Assembly (NCBI RefSeq): GCF_002865645.1
Contig: NW_020194575.1
Span: 249,247 to 313,246 of the forward strand
Reading direction: 5' to 3'
DNA from: Hyaloscypha bicolor E
Lineage: Eukaryota; Ascomycota; Leotiomycetes; Helotiales; Hyaloscyphaceae
DNA: 64,000 bases
Positions 13,390-27,530 of the stretch are shown here, in pieces. The position numbers and the translations under genes were made by a program. Position 1 is the stretch's first letter; each line of letters begins with the position of its first letter. The notes under the pieces were generated by a model. The model made no database searches, was not told the origin of the DNA, and was given only the letters and a program-made list of their open reading frames with translations.

Positions 13390-14392
13390 CTTTTTTTATT
13401 AAATATTCTTATAATTCTTGAACTATATTCTTTAAATTACTTAATAGTTTCTATATATTATCTACTAGTAAATAGTTCTTTTAATAAACGAGATTTTCTA
13501 TTCTTTTATATTCTTTTTATAGGCTATAATAGATTTTACCTCAAATTTCTCTTTATTTTTAATTTTAACTAGTTCTAGTTTTATTATAATACTAGCTTAT
13601 AGATATTATAATTCTAAGAAAGAAATATAGAAAATATTATAAATCTAATATAATAATAGTAATTTTAAATAATATATTTATTTATATATTTCTATAATTT
13701 CTAAAACCTTAAAGAAATTAAAATATTTATTTATTAGCTTTATATTAGATTATATATATTAAATATTCTTTATATAAAATATAACTTTATTATATATTTT
13801 AAATTCCTTATTAATATATTTTTATTATAATACTTTTTTTTATATATTTATTACTTTTTATTATTATTTCTTTAATATTTCTTATTTTATTTAAATTCTT
13901 TATATTTTTTTCTATATTATTAGTATTTCTTTTTCTGAAATATTATTCTTAATATATAGTTTAATACTAGAACAAAATTCATATAATATATAAAATAAGG
14001 AAATTTCTATTATTAAATATATAAAATTATTATATATGAATTTTATAAAAATAAACTTTATTATTTAATTTATTTATTAGTTTATAGATAAAATACTATA
14101 TTTAGCTATTATTAAATCTTTAAATAAAAATAAAAATTTAATTAGAATTTATTTATAAAAACAGATTTTCTATTAAAAATTATATTTATAAATATATTAA
14201 AGTTTTTAATAATATAATATATAAATAGCTTTATTAATTTAGAAGCCAAGATTTTTTTAGTAATTAGAATATATTATATTATTTTTATATATTTATTAAT
14301 AATAATAAATATAGAATTTTATATTTTATTATAAAACCTAAAAGGAAATAATTCTATAATAAAATCTATAGTAATTTTTTATTATAGCTTAG
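13390..14392 (-). pseudogene. Outer gypsy integrase remnant, stranded between two insertions
   Basis: The minus strand at about 13,950-14,387, read through stops, follows the core of a Ty3/gypsy integrase: an aspartate-region block, then a stretch reading like LINKAIYILYY followed by a K-F-G-I-type segment and a W-L-N-F-Y-F-Y-L-K-I-like helix. It lies directly against the copia insertion (CTTAG at 14,388-14,392). Its upstream part (RNase H, reverse transcriptase) is found beyond 20,838 on the other side. This continuity is what supports the nested model. Confidence 0.55.
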
Positions 14393-14693
14393 TATTAGTA
14401 TAGCTATTTCTTTAGGAGTTACGTATATAGTTACGAGATACGGGATACGGGATATAAGTAATAAGATATAAGTAATAGGATATAAGATATGAAATATAGT
14501 TATATAACCTCGCGTCTTATTAGTAACTTGACTAGTAAATTAGATCTCTTTAGGCTTAGTAAATTTAGGAATTATATATTAATATTATAATACTATAATT
14601 CTTATTTCTAAAAATAATAATAATTTTATTAACTAATATAACTAGTATTTTCATATCTATATAATAGTATTATATATTACTAGTAAACTAATA
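14393..14693 (+). repeat. 5' LTR of copia element
   Basis: 301 bp, same length as the 3' LTR. Differences between the two are dominated by C/T and G/A changes, for example GAGTTACGTATATAG here versus GAGTCACGTGTATAG in the other copy. Contains short tandem units of the form GGGATAT-AAGTAAT. Confidence 0.92.
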
Positions 14694-15167
14694 CTAATTA
14701 GTTTATATATATAAATTAGAGAAGATTTTAGATTAGTTCTAAAAGTATTTAGTAGCCTAAAACAAATCTAGTCTATTCTATATTAAAGAAGGGAACTATT
14801 TATTAATTTTATAAAAGTATTTAATAGCTAATAGAAAAGATATTTAGCTCTTACTAATTAATAAGTAATTAGCTATTTAACTATTTATTTATTTAACTTC
14901 TATTATTCTTTAAAACTAACTTCTTTTAGCCCTAAGATTACTTTTTTAGAAACTATCTTTTTTACTTATATAATACTTGTATTTACGGGATTCTTTCTCT
15001 AGAATATATACTTTATATATATCCTTAAAGCTCTTTAATTACTACTTTGATTTTACTATTAAATCAAGTTCTTTAAGCTTTAGATCTTCCCGGAATTATA
15101 ATATTTCACTTCCTAAATTTCTTATTATAGACGAAATATTTAAGGGCAAAATATTTACTTTAATATC

Positions 15168-15352
15168 CTATTAGGTATCTAGTATTTAAACTAGATATCT
15201 AGTATCTTAATTACCAGGTATCTGGTATCTTAATAACCAGGCATCTGGTATCTTAACCAGGTATCTAAACCAGGTATTTAGTATCTTAACCAGATATCTA
15301 AACTAGATATCTGGTATCTAAACCAGGTATCTAAACCAGGTATCTAGATATC
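15168..15352 (+). repeat. CCAGGTATCT minisatellite in copia leader
   Basis: Irregular tandem array built from ACCAGGTATCT, GGTATCTTA and TATCTAAACC units, roughly 15 copies of the GTATCT core. It sits about 480 bp after the 5' LTR, before the gag-like region. It has notably less RIP damage than its surroundings. Confidence 0.85.
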
Positions 15353-15469
15353 TTTACTACCGAACCCTTTCTATAAACATATTACAAACTACCTTATCTT
15401 TAAACCCCTCCTGCCACAAACTATATATATATACTAAAGAGAACCTAAACTCGGTTTAGTATAAATACT

Positions 15470-18400
15470 AATAAAGAAAAGGAACTAATTAAGAAATAGG
15501 AGAATAATATTAATCCGGTAACTATAATAAAGGCTAAACTTCAGGAATATATAATTACTAAGATATATTAGTATATCTTATATAAGAAAAGTAATAATAA
15601 TCTATAAGATCTATTCTAGGATAACTTTAAAAACTTTAATAATATAGTATATAATCTAATTAGTTATATACTTATATAAAATCTTTAAACCTAACTTTAC
15701 TATAATAGTATTTATATTAAATAGAATTATAGAAATCTTACTATTATATAATTCTTTATTAATCTTACCTAAAAAAAGATAAAGAATATATAAAATAAAG
15801 CTAATATTATTAATAATAGTCTAATTAGAATAGATCTTTTCTAGGGACTTATTATATTAGTTTATCTTACTTTAGATAGAACTAGATATAAGAGAACTAG
15901 ATAATCTTAATTAAGAAATCAAGCTATTTATTTACTTCTTCTAAATTAAGGCTATTTACTGCTTTTATTTTTATTACTACTAGTATTACTACTAAACCTA
16001 AACTATTATTAATTAGTACCTACTATTTCTACTAGAAAGCTTATTAGAAAAGTAGTAAAGATATATTCCAAAATATAGAAGTATAATAGAACTAATAGTA
16101 GTTTTAATTATAAACTTATTATTTTCCTTAATATTTACTAATATATAAAGCTTCTAGAAAAGGCACTAGTAAGAGCTTTTCCTACTATATTAAAGGGCCT
16201 AGTATAAGACTATTTCTATAATAACTAGCTCTTAAGCCATATATATAAAAAGGCCTATATAAATATTTATAGCTTCTTTAAAAGCCTCGGTTTCTATTAT
16301 TAAAATTTAAATAAATGAAATACTATTATCTTAATAATTATAATAGTAAAGAATTCTAAAAAGACAATATTTGAGCTTATCTAAATACTAATTAATAACC
16401 TATATAAATTATAATATAGCCTTACTCCTATTTTATAAAATACTAAATTCCTATATAATAAGATTATTATTTTTTATTAAGGCTTATTAGTATACTAATA
16501 TATAGTTTCGGACTTTTTTAATAATCTTGGCTAGCTTATTAATAAGCTCTAATTATCTATTACTACTTATAAGAAGAAGTAATAAATTATTACTAAAACC
16601 TATTTTACTAATTAATAATACTATTCTCAAAATCCTTTAAATTATTATTTATCCGGAAATTATTAATACGGACCTAGCTATAACTTCGGAACCCGTAATA
16701 ACTATACTAAGCCCTGTAATTATAATAATTATATTCCGAAGTTATATTTTATATATAAGAAACTCAAATATTACTTATAGAAATATATATTAGAGAAATA
16801 AGAGGCCAAGAAGGCTTAATTCAAAAGTAGAAATATTTACTAATTTAGATCCCGAAATATCTATAACTTTAATAAATACTTTAGTAATACTTATATATAG
16901 TATATTACTAAATTCGAAAGGAAAGAGGATAATAAGAGTAATAAAAACAAACTAGTAAGTAATGCTTTTAAAGCCTTACTAGTAGAAACGAATAAAAAAG
17001 AGAAATATTACTCTGATTTCTATTTTACTTTTATTAAGAGTTTCCTAGCTACTTTTATAGCCCCTACTTCTATTATTTCTATAACTAATACTCTTATAAA
17101 TAACCTTACTTCTCTTTTCCTTATATACTAGATAATAGGCAAAAACCATATCCTAGAATTTACTAAATAAATAGAGAATACCTAGATATTTATAATTAAT
17201 AATATATTAAGATATAATACTTACTACTTTTATAGAGTTATAATTAATACTAGAGCTTCTAGATTCTTAACTACTAGTTCTAACTAATTCCAAGCTTTAT
17301 AATAGACTAATAATAGTATTAAACTTAATAAAACTACTAAAAGTTAAGTTAATATCTAGTTTAATATTAGATCTATATTCTTTATTAGATCTATAATAAT
17401 AAGAATACTAATTAGGTAAGTATAATTTCATATTATATCTATAAAGACTTTATTTTTACTTAGTTTAGCTAATATAAATAAGCTAGAAGTTTACTTTAAT
17501 AATCTTACTAATTATCTCATTACTTCTAATAAATACTTTATATCTATAATATAATGTTTTAAATACTCTTTCCTATTTTGAAATACTATTTTATAAAGCT
17601 TTATTTCCGAATTCTTTACTTATAACCCTTGCTTTCTTATAAAAATCGAATTATAATATTTATATTACTATTTTAGTTATTTATTTATTAGTAAGCTCCA
17701 AAACATACTAAAATAAGTAGGCTATAATATTAATATAAAAGCCCTTAAGTACCTTATAAAGTACTATAAGTAATACCAGAAATTTAAATAATTACCAGAA
17801 TAATTCAAGTTTAACCTAAGAAATAATATTAGCTTTAATTACTTTATTATTATTAATATTTTCTATATTTTTAGTAAGCCTATACTTTATATTATTAATA
17901 AAAGTACTAGATATTAAGCCGGCTAATAGCTTTAAAATATTAGTATATTATATACTTAGGATATTCTAAAGTAATATTAGATTAATATCTATTTAGGTTC
18001 TCCCGATTAGATTATAGCAAATACCAGAAAGTAGTTTACTAGTAAGGAGTTTACTTAGCTTATAAATATTATAGAAACTAAGGTCAAAATTATTCCTATA
18101 AAAGCTTATAATTCCGTCGGAATTATAGAATACTATTATAGCCTAATTTAATATACCTATCTTATTATTATAGCCAAAATTAATGAAATTAATAAGGATA
18201 CTATATTCTAAATAGCCTTTAAGGCTATTAATAATTCTGCTAAACCTAATAGTATTATCCTAACTCTCTTAGTTTATAGTACTTTATCTTAAATAACTAA
18301 ATATAATACCCTATTACTAATTATATTATAGTAATTAGTAATATTTAAGAAAATAATAGTAGAAATTCAGAAGCTTTAAGCTAGATACCAGATTATAAAT

Positions 18401-20330
18401 ATCTTAAATACTTAAAATAGTTCTAGTATTACTAATATTTACAAACTTCCTTTAAATTCGAATATTCTTATATAATATAAAGGAAATACTAGTTAATTTA
18501 GTAATTAGGATAGGCTATATAAGTTAGTAGCCATTAATAGAAAGAATTATATACTAGTTCTACTATATAGTAATACTATTTTTTGCTTAACTTCCGTAAA
18601 ACCCTTTTATATAGGGAATATTAAAGTTATTACTAATAGTTCCGAACCTGAAACTATTCCCGAACTTTATAATAAGACTAAAGATAATATAGATATAATT
18701 CCTCCTACTATTCCCGCTATTTTACTAAAGTATAATAGAGAATATCCTTATAAGAACCCGGATTTTATAGTATTCCTATAAAATAATAACTTATATAAGA
18801 ACTCCCATTAAGTTAAAGTTACTAGCTTTCTAGAAAAGGACATATTTAAAGTTACTTTTAGATCTTAGGTACTAAAGGAAATATATATCTTTAATTCCCG
18901 GTTTATTAATAAGATTAAGAATAAGATTATAAAGAGAGAGTTTAAGAAGTCGAGACTAGTTATCTAGGCTTATAATAATAGTAAGAAATATATAGTATTA
19001 ATATAATTACTTATTATTTAATATATTAGCTAGAGAATTATTCTTAGTATTATTACTATAATAATAGATATTATAAAGCTATATCTATATAATATCTCGC
19101 AAGCTTATATCTAATTAATAACCTTACTTAACTATAATTTTTATATTAACTTATCTTATAAGCTTACTAGAGAGCTAAATCTAAATAATAATTTGGTTCT
19201 AAAAGTTATAAAACTACTATATAGTATACCGGAAGCTAGGAACTACTAGTTTAAGACTTATTATTCCCACTATATTAATGAGCTTTTTATAGAATAGTTA
19301 ACTTATAACTTTTGCCTTTTCTATAATAAGTAATTCTTTGGAATTATTAGCCTTTAAACTAATAATACTTTATTTATTAGAAATAATAATTTTATAAAAA
19401 CAAAGTAACTAAAGCTCTAAGAGGCTAAGTTCTTAGCTAAGGAGTATAAATGCCTTATTATTAATTATAATCTCAAGTTTAATAAAAGTATTATTTATAT
19501 AAATACTACTAGAATTACTCTTATATAAGAATACTAATATAAAAATCTCTAAACCATTTCTATAAAAAATATTACTATTATAAGTAGTAAAGGTACTATT
19601 TATTAAAATCTCTCTATTAAGAACTAATATATTACCTAATATACTAGAGGAGTATATATTATATTAGTCTATTAACTAGAAGCTTTATATAACCTATTAA
19701 TTATTACTTAAGTTATTAAACCCTCGGAAACTAATATAAAGGCACTTAATAAGTATATTTAATAGTAAATTAAGAATATTACTAGAGAATTAAGATTCGT
19801 AAAGCTAGTAAAGAAGTTCTTATATTTAATTGTTTTTATAAATACTTTATTCGTAAATAATAGAAATCTCTTTTCCTAAATCAGATATATTCTAGTTTTA
19901 GTAAACGGAACTAAATATACTAATATTATTTACTAGTTCTCTACTAAATATAAGAGAGTTACTAGAAGTATTCTAGCTTCGGAACTTTATAATATAGCTT
20001 ATAGCTTTAATATAAGTGCTTTAGTTAAATCTATAATTAATAGAATACTAGAAATAGAATTATTACTAATAGTTTATATAAATTTAAAATCATTATACGA
20101 ATGCCTTATTAAATTAGGAACTACTCGAGAAAAGCGTCTAATAATTAATATAATATGCCTTTACTAGGTATATAAATAATAAGAGATTACAGAAATTAAA
20201 TAAATTAAGAGAGAATTAAATCCTGCTAATTTCATAACGAAATTAAGACTAATAAATACCCTTAAATACCTAATTAATACGAATATTATATAATTAGATA
20301 TAAAGAAATAAGTCAAGTATAAATAGGGCG
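15470..20330 (+). pseudogene. Copia gag-pol remnant
   Basis: The + strand, read through stops, gives fungal copia landmarks in order. At about 18,940-19,000 there is the reverse-transcriptase K-S-R-L-V-x-Q-A-Y block. At about 19,195-19,250 there is VLKVIKPLYGIPEAGNYW, the copia K-x-L-Y-G-L-x-x-A block. At about 19,345-19,375 there is TNNTLF where active enzymes have TDDTLF, so both catalytic aspartates are lost and the preceding glutamine is a stop. The RNase H block at about 19,840-20,320 includes TRSILASELY and a K-L-G-T-T-R-E-K-R stretch. The polyprotein start is uncertain. Not functional. Confidence 0.85.
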
Positions 20331-20531
20331 GGAAATAGATATATGAGATGAGAGGATATTATAAGAGGAGAAGTTATATATAAAAGGCCGCGGTCTTTAG
20401 TATATAATTAAAACCTTAGAAGTAATATAAATATATAAAGTATTTAGGAAAATCTAATACTAGGCTAGATTAGGGAATTTGTATATAATTAGAGAAAGAT
20501 ACTGTTTTTTGTATTTTTAGAGAGTTTCTAG

Positions 20532-20832
20532 TATTAGTATAGCTATTTCTTTGGGAGTCACGTGTATAGTTACGAGACACGGGATATGGGATATAAGTAA
20601 TGAGATATGAGTAATAGAATATAAGATACGGGATATAGTTATGTAACCTCGCGTCCTATTAATAACTTGACTAGTAAACTAGATTTCTTTAGGCTTAGCA
20701 GATTTAGGAATTATATATTAATACTATAATACTATGATTTTTACTTCTAAAAATAATAATAACTTTACTAACTAATATAACTAGTATTTCTATACCTATA
20801 TAATAGTACTATATATTACTAGTAAACTAATA
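20532..20832 (+). repeat. 3' LTR of copia element
   Basis: Begins TATTAGTATAGC after TTTCTAG and ends AAACTAATA directly before CTTAG. It retains more G/C than the 5' copy (CACGTG at about 20,560), so it is the less mutated LTR. Confidence 0.92.
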
Positions 20833-20837
20833 CTTAG

Positions 20838-23800
20838 AAGAAAAAAGAAAAAAATTAAATATATTATATAATAAATAATTCTTTATTTTAATTTATTAAT
20901 ATATAAAACAAGTTCTAATATAATTTTTTATATTCTTTTTTATATTTTACTAGAAATACTTTTTTTTTTAGAAAATCTCTAGTATTTTATTAGTATTAAA
21001 ATATCTATTTATAGAATTATTATAATTAGCTTATAGTAATTCTTTTTTAAGAGCGGTTTATTTAGTATATAAATAGTACTTTAATATCTTAATAACTTAA
21101 ATATATTAAATTTCCAAGTTTTAATAACTCTAATAAAGATTTCTTTTAAGAACTATTTATATTACTAATATTATATTAATAAACCGAGCCTTTAATATTA
21201 TAATAATAATTTAAATAATATTTCTTTACTTTTTTTATATATTATTTCGAATCTAGCTATTTATATAACTAGAATTTATAATATATATTATTTATAACTA
21301 ATTATACTAATAATAAACTCAAATAATAATATTTCTAATAATATTTTATTACTAAAATAAACTTTCTTTTTAGAATTCTTTAATATTTTACTAATTAAGA
21401 AATACCTATTTCTTCTTTTTTGGGCCTTATATTATAGTATTATAAAAATAATATAATATTCTATTACTATTACTTATAGGGCTTTCTATTTTATATTTTA
21501 TAACTTATTATAAAATATAAATAATAATGTATTTTTTATTTATATCTATTATAAAATCTGGCCTTTTTAATAGCTTATTAGTAAAATTATTTTATTCTAG
21601 CTAGTATTCTAAAATAAAATAAAAAATAGCTAGCTTTTTTATTTATTTTATTTATTAATTATTTTATTTTCTTTTAGTTATAAAATATTTTAAGTTATTA
21701 TAATCTATTTTTAATTATAGTTATTTTCTTTAAATAAAAGATAATAGAATATTATTTAATTTTTATTTTTTTACTAAAAAGCTAGAAAATTATATTTATA
21801 ATTATAAATTCTAAAATATTTACTTTTATATAAATTTTTAAGACTAAATTAAAATAATAAAGAATTAATATTATTATAAATATAATTTATAGCTTTTTAA
21901 AAGCCTTATCTGTTTTATTTATCTAGCTAAAATAATATTATAGGTTTGTATTAGTTTTAAATAAATTAGTTAATTATTTTATTATTCTAAAATATTTATA
22001 AATAAACTTCTAATAAAATTTAGTAAAACTCAGAAATATTTAGATTTCTTAAATATTATTTTTTAGGGCCAGCTATTTCCTAATAATTATAACCCGGCTA
22101 GTTTCTATTTCTATATTATCTAAACTAATTATAAATTCTAGAAACTTTATTTTTTCTATATTAAACTTATATTTTATTAAGTTTATAAAAAGCTAGTATT
22201 ATTATAATTACTCGAGTATATATTAAACTATTATTATATATTATTCTAGATTTTCTAAATAAATTATATAAATAATATCTATAATACTTATTAGTATATA
22301 ATTAATATATATTTAAAGTATTACTAAAATATTAAAGAATCTAAAAAATATAATATAATATTTAAAATATTTATAATATATTTGAAATATTATCTTTTAT
22401 TTATTACTTTCTTATATTTATAACTAATAATAAATATTTTTTAAATCTAGCTTTATATATATCTCTATTTTATAAAGTCTATTTATTATTTTACTAATAA
22501 AAAATAATAGTATTTAATTCTTAATAATAATTCTATTCAGATTCTAGTAATTAATATATAAATATAAGCGGTCTTTTTTTTTAGAATAAATATAATTAAA
22601 ATACTTATTAGACTAATAGAATAATAGATTTATTTTTTCTTTAAACTAATATTAAGATATTTCTAAAAGACTTTAAACTTTCTTTCTAATAAAATATATA
22701 TAAAACTATATAATAATTAGGATTCTAGTTTTAGATTTATCTAATATTTTATTATATAGTAATTAAATAATATATTTATAGCTTTTATAAAAAATCCTCG
22801 GAAAAAATCCTAATACTTTTTAAGAAATATAATTATTTCATTTATAATAATAGTAATAATTCTTTAGTTATTTATTATAGAACAAATAATTAATAGAAAA
22901 ATATATATCTTATATTTTATTATTTTAGTAAACTTTCTAGTATTTAGAACTTTAATTTTTTATAATTAAATCTAGTATTTCTATATTATTTTCCTAAAAG
23001 AAATTAGATAATTAATTTAATAAAATTATAGAAATTCAAGTATTATATTAATATAATTCAGATTAAAATTATATAATATAAAATATATATTAATCTTTCT
23101 TTAGTTCCCTAATATATCTTTAATAATAATCTTAAGAATATAATTTTTATATAAATAGATTCTTTTTAATAAAATTAATAAAATTAATTTTAATATTAAT
23201 AAAATATTTATATTTAAAGCTAATCTTTTTTTATATAATTAGCTTTTATATTTAAATTAACTAATATTTTAATTCTTTATTTACTTTTCCTTATTTTAAT
23301 AATAATTTTAATTACTATTCTCGTTTTAGAAGCTTTACTTTTTATAATATAAATAAATATAACTATTATAAAATATATTTATTTCTCGGTTTCTTTAGTT
23401 CTAAATACTTATATATTTTATAGCTAGACTTATTATAGTTATAATAAGTTAGTTTCTTCTAATTTAGGTAAATAGTAATATAATAACTCTTTTTCTAATA
23501 AATAAAGCAAATTATATCCGGTTTTATAAATCTTATAATAGAAATATATTTCTTTTTTATTTTCTTTTATTATTTTCTTTTTCTTTTATTTTCTTTCTTT
23601 TCTTTTATTATTCTATTAGCTTATTATTATATTTCTATTAAATAAATAGATTTAAATTATTTTTAATTCTTATAACTATAAATATAAGCTTTTTTTTCTT
23701 ATAAAGTATTTCTTTAATAATTAATCTTATTTTAAATCTCTTATCTTAAGCTATTAAATAAGTTATTCTATTTTTATAATAAATTTATATATTTTAAGTT

Positions 23801-24555
23801 ATTTAATAGGCTATCTAAATAAAATATAAAGCTTTAAATATTTCAGCCTAGTTATTATTTAGTATTTTTAAACTTAGTAAAAGTATTATTATTATAATTC
23901 TTTAAATTTAAAATAGAATTCTTTATAAATTTAATAAAGATTTCCTAATTTATAATATTAATATCTATTAATTACTTCTTATATTTCTAAATATTTCTAG
24001 CTATATTTTTAAAATAGGAAATATAATATATAATTTTTATTATGTTTATAGTTTAGGTAATTTTATTATTTTTATATTATTTTAATTCTATTTAGTAAAA
24101 GAAATCCTAGGCTTTTTTAATACTTTTTTCTTTATAAATTAATAGTCCTCGAGTTTTTAAAGCTCTCTAAACTAAAAATACTACTAGAAATATAACGGGT
24201 TCTATATTAGATATTTAAATATCTTTAAGATAATAAATTTAAGCTTCTAGCTTTTCTAGATTTTTTTTATTATATTTCTATTTCTAATTTAATAATATAA
24301 TAGCAAGCCGCTATTAATTTCTTTATTATTATTATTTTACTAGCTAGTTCTAGAAATATCTGAATTCTATTTTCTTTTTCTAATTAAGTAATATAAAGAA
24401 TATCTAACTAGATACTTTTCTAGATATCAAGTTAGATTATTCTAATAATAGTAAAGGCGCTTTTCTAATTAATATTCTAGTTATTAATAATTTTATTTAT
24501 TAATAGCTTAATTATTTTATAATAAACTATTTCCCGAAAATTAGATTAATTAGAA
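20838..24555 (-). pseudogene. Outer gypsy gag, protease and reverse transcriptase remnant
   Basis: On the minus strand about 22,000-22,330 reads as the end of a Ty3/gypsy reverse transcriptase. There is a degenerate Y-x-D-D-type line, then KIKFLEFIISLDNIEIE, the family block K-C-E-F-L-G-F-x-x-S-x-x-G-I, then an S-F-T-K-F-Y-x-K-F-I line matching L-G-F-x-N-F-Y-R-R-F. Near 23,400-23,450 a zinc knuckle appears with tyrosines for cysteines. Between these nothing is readable. The 5' LTR follows at 24,556. Confidence 0.65.
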
Positions 24556-24778
24556 TATAAAGCATATAATAGCAGGATAATATATAAGTAATTAAAGTAA
24601 ATAAGCTATAAAGTAATACTTATAAATATAACTAATTTCAAGAATTAATTTTAATAAAAGACTAATTAATACTGTTTTCTAAAGCTAGAAATATCTTTTT
24701 ATATATTCCCTAGTATTTAGCTAAATATATAAAGCTCTTTACTTAATTATTTATATATTATTATATATATTTATTATA
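24556..24778 (-). repeat. 5' LTR of outer gypsy element
   Basis: Starts TATAAAGCATATAATAG (compare TATAAGGCATATAATAA at 4,861) and ends TTATTATA. It lacks about 100 bp present in the left copy. Right flank TTTAA against CTTAA on the left. Confidence 0.65.
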
Positions 24779-25790
24779 TTTAATAAAACTTGAATTATAA
24801 GCCCGGCCCTTAAATTTCTCGCTTAATTTAAAAGTTAAATAATTTATAATAAATAATTTATTATAGAATATATTATATTCTTTTTCTAAAAAATACTAAA
24901 TACTAATAATAATTTAAAAGCTCTAAAGCCCTTAAGACTCTTTATAAGTTTCGGGCTTTAGGGCTTTTCTATAACTAGCTAATTATATAAAATTATATAA
25001 TTATACGAATCTAGTATTAATATAAAGTAATTAGTAATTTTATATATAAATATCTATAATTTCATTATTATAATATAATATATTCTTAATATATTCTTAA
25101 TATAAAGATTTCTTTATAATTTCTTTTTTTAATAATAAGAAAATATTATTAATAAATAAATTCTCTAAATATAAAATATAATATATAAATAAATTAAACT
25201 TTTAGAAGCTTTTTTTATACTAAAAGTAAAGTATATAATATAATTTAGATATTAAACTTAAAAAATAAAGAATTATAAAGGCCTTAATAATTATAAGACT
25301 TTATAAACTTAAATAAATTTAAATATTATAAAAGTATTAAATTTAATAGCCTGACTTTTAAATTATATAAGAACTAATTAAAGAATATTAATTATAAATT
25401 TCAAATATATATATTTATAAGAAAATAAAACCTAAAATAGTACTAAGCTAATTATAAAATATAAGAAAAAGTATATTAGATATTAAGTTTATTTTTTCTT
25501 AATTATCTTAATTTTAGTAAATATTTATATATAATTTATTAAATCTTATATAATAGATTTATTTAGAAGAAATAAGATTAATTAGTCTAGGGAATTTAAT
25601 AATAATAATTAGACTTTTATCTAATATAATAAGTAAAATACTAGTAATAGCCCGAATATTTTAGGTTTTATTTATAAAACTAAAAATATTATATCTATTA
25701 TTATAAAGTAATATTTATATAATTTATAAGATTAATTATAGTTTCTTTTATTAAAGAAAAATAATAAAATTAAAAAAGAATCTAATAATC

Positions 25791-25822
<32 letters not shown>
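25791..25822 (+). repeat. (ATT)n microsatellite
   Basis: About ten uninterrupted ATT units. Confidence 0.9.
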
Positions 25823-27334
25823 GAATTAGCTTTAATAATACTTTTTATATTATTTTATAGCTTCTAATATATATAAGTTAATTAAACCTAAAAATAAAAA
25901 AGGATTTATAAAAGAAATAAATAATAAAAGCCAGAATTAAAGAAAAGAATTATATATATACTTTTATTTAACTATTAATTTATTAGATTTCTTTTTACTT
26001 TTAAAGTTTTATATTTATATTAATAAATAATATTTTTTTAAGGCTTTCTGGGCCTTTTTAGTTTATTATTTAATTTCTTTAAATTATTATATTTTCTGAG
26101 TATTTTCTAGCTTTTTCTAAGTAATTTTAAAATAGAAATCTTTATATAAAGTCTTATTCTAATATAAAACAAGGAAAATTATTTAGATATTTTTAGAACT
26201 TAAATATATATTATAATAAAAAAGATTAAAAATAGTTTAAATAGAATCTAGTAAAACTATAAGTTTCTAGACTCTTTTATTATTAAAACTAGTATAGAAT
26301 ACTAGTTTATTTATATTATTAATAAATTAATATTAATAAATTAATATTAATAAATAGATTTACTAATATAAAGAAAATAAAAAAGACTTAATTATTTATT
26401 TTAAATTAAAAGCTATTTATTAAAAAATATTTATTAGAATTTATATAAAGAATCTAGTAAAAGAAATAGAAAAAAACTTATTATTAATTTCTTTAGAAAA
26501 TTAAATAGTTCTTTATTTAGCTTTTTAATTCTTTATATTATTAAATGCCTATTTATAACGAACTAGCTATAAAACTATAATTTATAATTTTATAAAACTA
26601 GATCTGGCTATATTTTAATTTATAGAACCTTAAAGAACTTTAGATAATTTATTACTAATATAAAAAGCTATAGTTTAAATAATAGCCTAAATAACTCTTG
26701 TATTTATAGCCTATTAAGCTTATATAGTAATATAAATATTACTAAAAAAGTAATTAGGTTAAGTAATATAGCTTATAGTAAAAGAAAATATTAAAAAAAG
26801 TAATTATAAGGCTATTAGAATAGAAAGAATCTAGAATAAAACAGAAATAATACCTAATAGCTATATAATAATAGTAATTAGAGAAATAAATATAATAAAT
26901 ATTTCTAGAAAAAAAGATATAGAATAAGAATATTAAAAAAAGCTAGAAATCTAAAATATTTCAGATATAAAAAAAGAAATAAATATAAATAGAATTCCAG
27001 AATTATAAGATTTAAATCTATTAATATTATTATTTTAAATAAGTAAAATAATAGCTTCTATATTACATTTATTATTAGTAAATTAATAGAACTTATAATA
27101 TTAGATATTATTATATTAGTATTTAGTTATAGGATATATATTATTAAAATAAATTTTAAGAAATAGTAATATTATTTTAAAAAATAAGAATTTAAAAATA
27201 TAAAATATTTATATAATAAAAAAGTTTAATAATTCTATTAATATTATTTTTAAAAATAAAAAGGAAATTTCGAAAATAATATATTTAATAATAAATAATA
27301 CTTATTTTAATATATCTAGTTATTTATAACTAGT

Positions 27335-27530
27335 TTATTTAATTACTTTATATTATTAGAAATATTACTAATAAAAAGCTATTTTTAAATAAAGTTTTAA
27401 ATTATTAGAAACTATATAGATATTTTTCTAACTTATTTAATTACTTTATATTATTAGAAATATTACTAATAAAAAGCTATTTCTAAATAAAGTTTTAGAC
27501 TATTAGAAACTATATAAGTATTTTTCCGGC
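27335..27530 (+). repeat. 98-bp tandem duplication
   Basis: Two head-to-tail copies, period 98 bp, marked by TTATTTAATTACTTTATATT starting at 27,335 and again at 27,433. The copies differ mainly by C/T changes. Confidence 0.88.

Larger units (their letters stand above)
14393..20832 (+). mobile_element. Ty1/copia LTR retrotransposon, inserted in the outer gypsy element
   Basis: Two 301-bp direct LTRs (14,393-14,693 and 20,532-20,832), each starting TATTAG and ending CTAATA, which is what TG..CA ends become after RIP. The 5-bp duplication CTTAG is intact on both sides (14,388-14,392 and 20,833-20,837). The + strand carries the remains of a single gag-pol: a zinc-knuckle-like block near 16,700-16,800, reverse transcriptase at about 18,900-19,600 and RNase H at about 19,840-20,320. 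Total 6,440 bp, a full-length copia size. The clean duplication makes this the best-defined insertion in the stack. Confidence 0.92.
4861..24778 (-). mobile_element. Outer Ty3/gypsy LTR retrotransposon, split by two insertions
   Basis: LTR copies occur in the same direction at 4,861-5,187 and 24,556-24,778, ending TATAA..TTATA. The flanks are CTTAA on the left and TTTAA on the right, a duplication differing by one C-to-T change. Removing the two elements nested inside leaves about 6.7 kb, a normal gypsy size. On the minus strand the order is a Cys-to-Tyr zinc knuckle near 23,400-23,450, the end of reverse transcriptase at about 21,950-22,400, then an integrase core at about 13,950-14,387, on the far side of the copia insertion. 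It is heavily RIP-mutated and dead. It is the host for the two later elements. Confidence 0.72.

Noticed and set aside
14977..15174. 65-codon frame in the copia leader
   Set aside because: It lies between the LTR and gag, has an AT-driven composition and starts in RIP-mutated DNA; no protein family.
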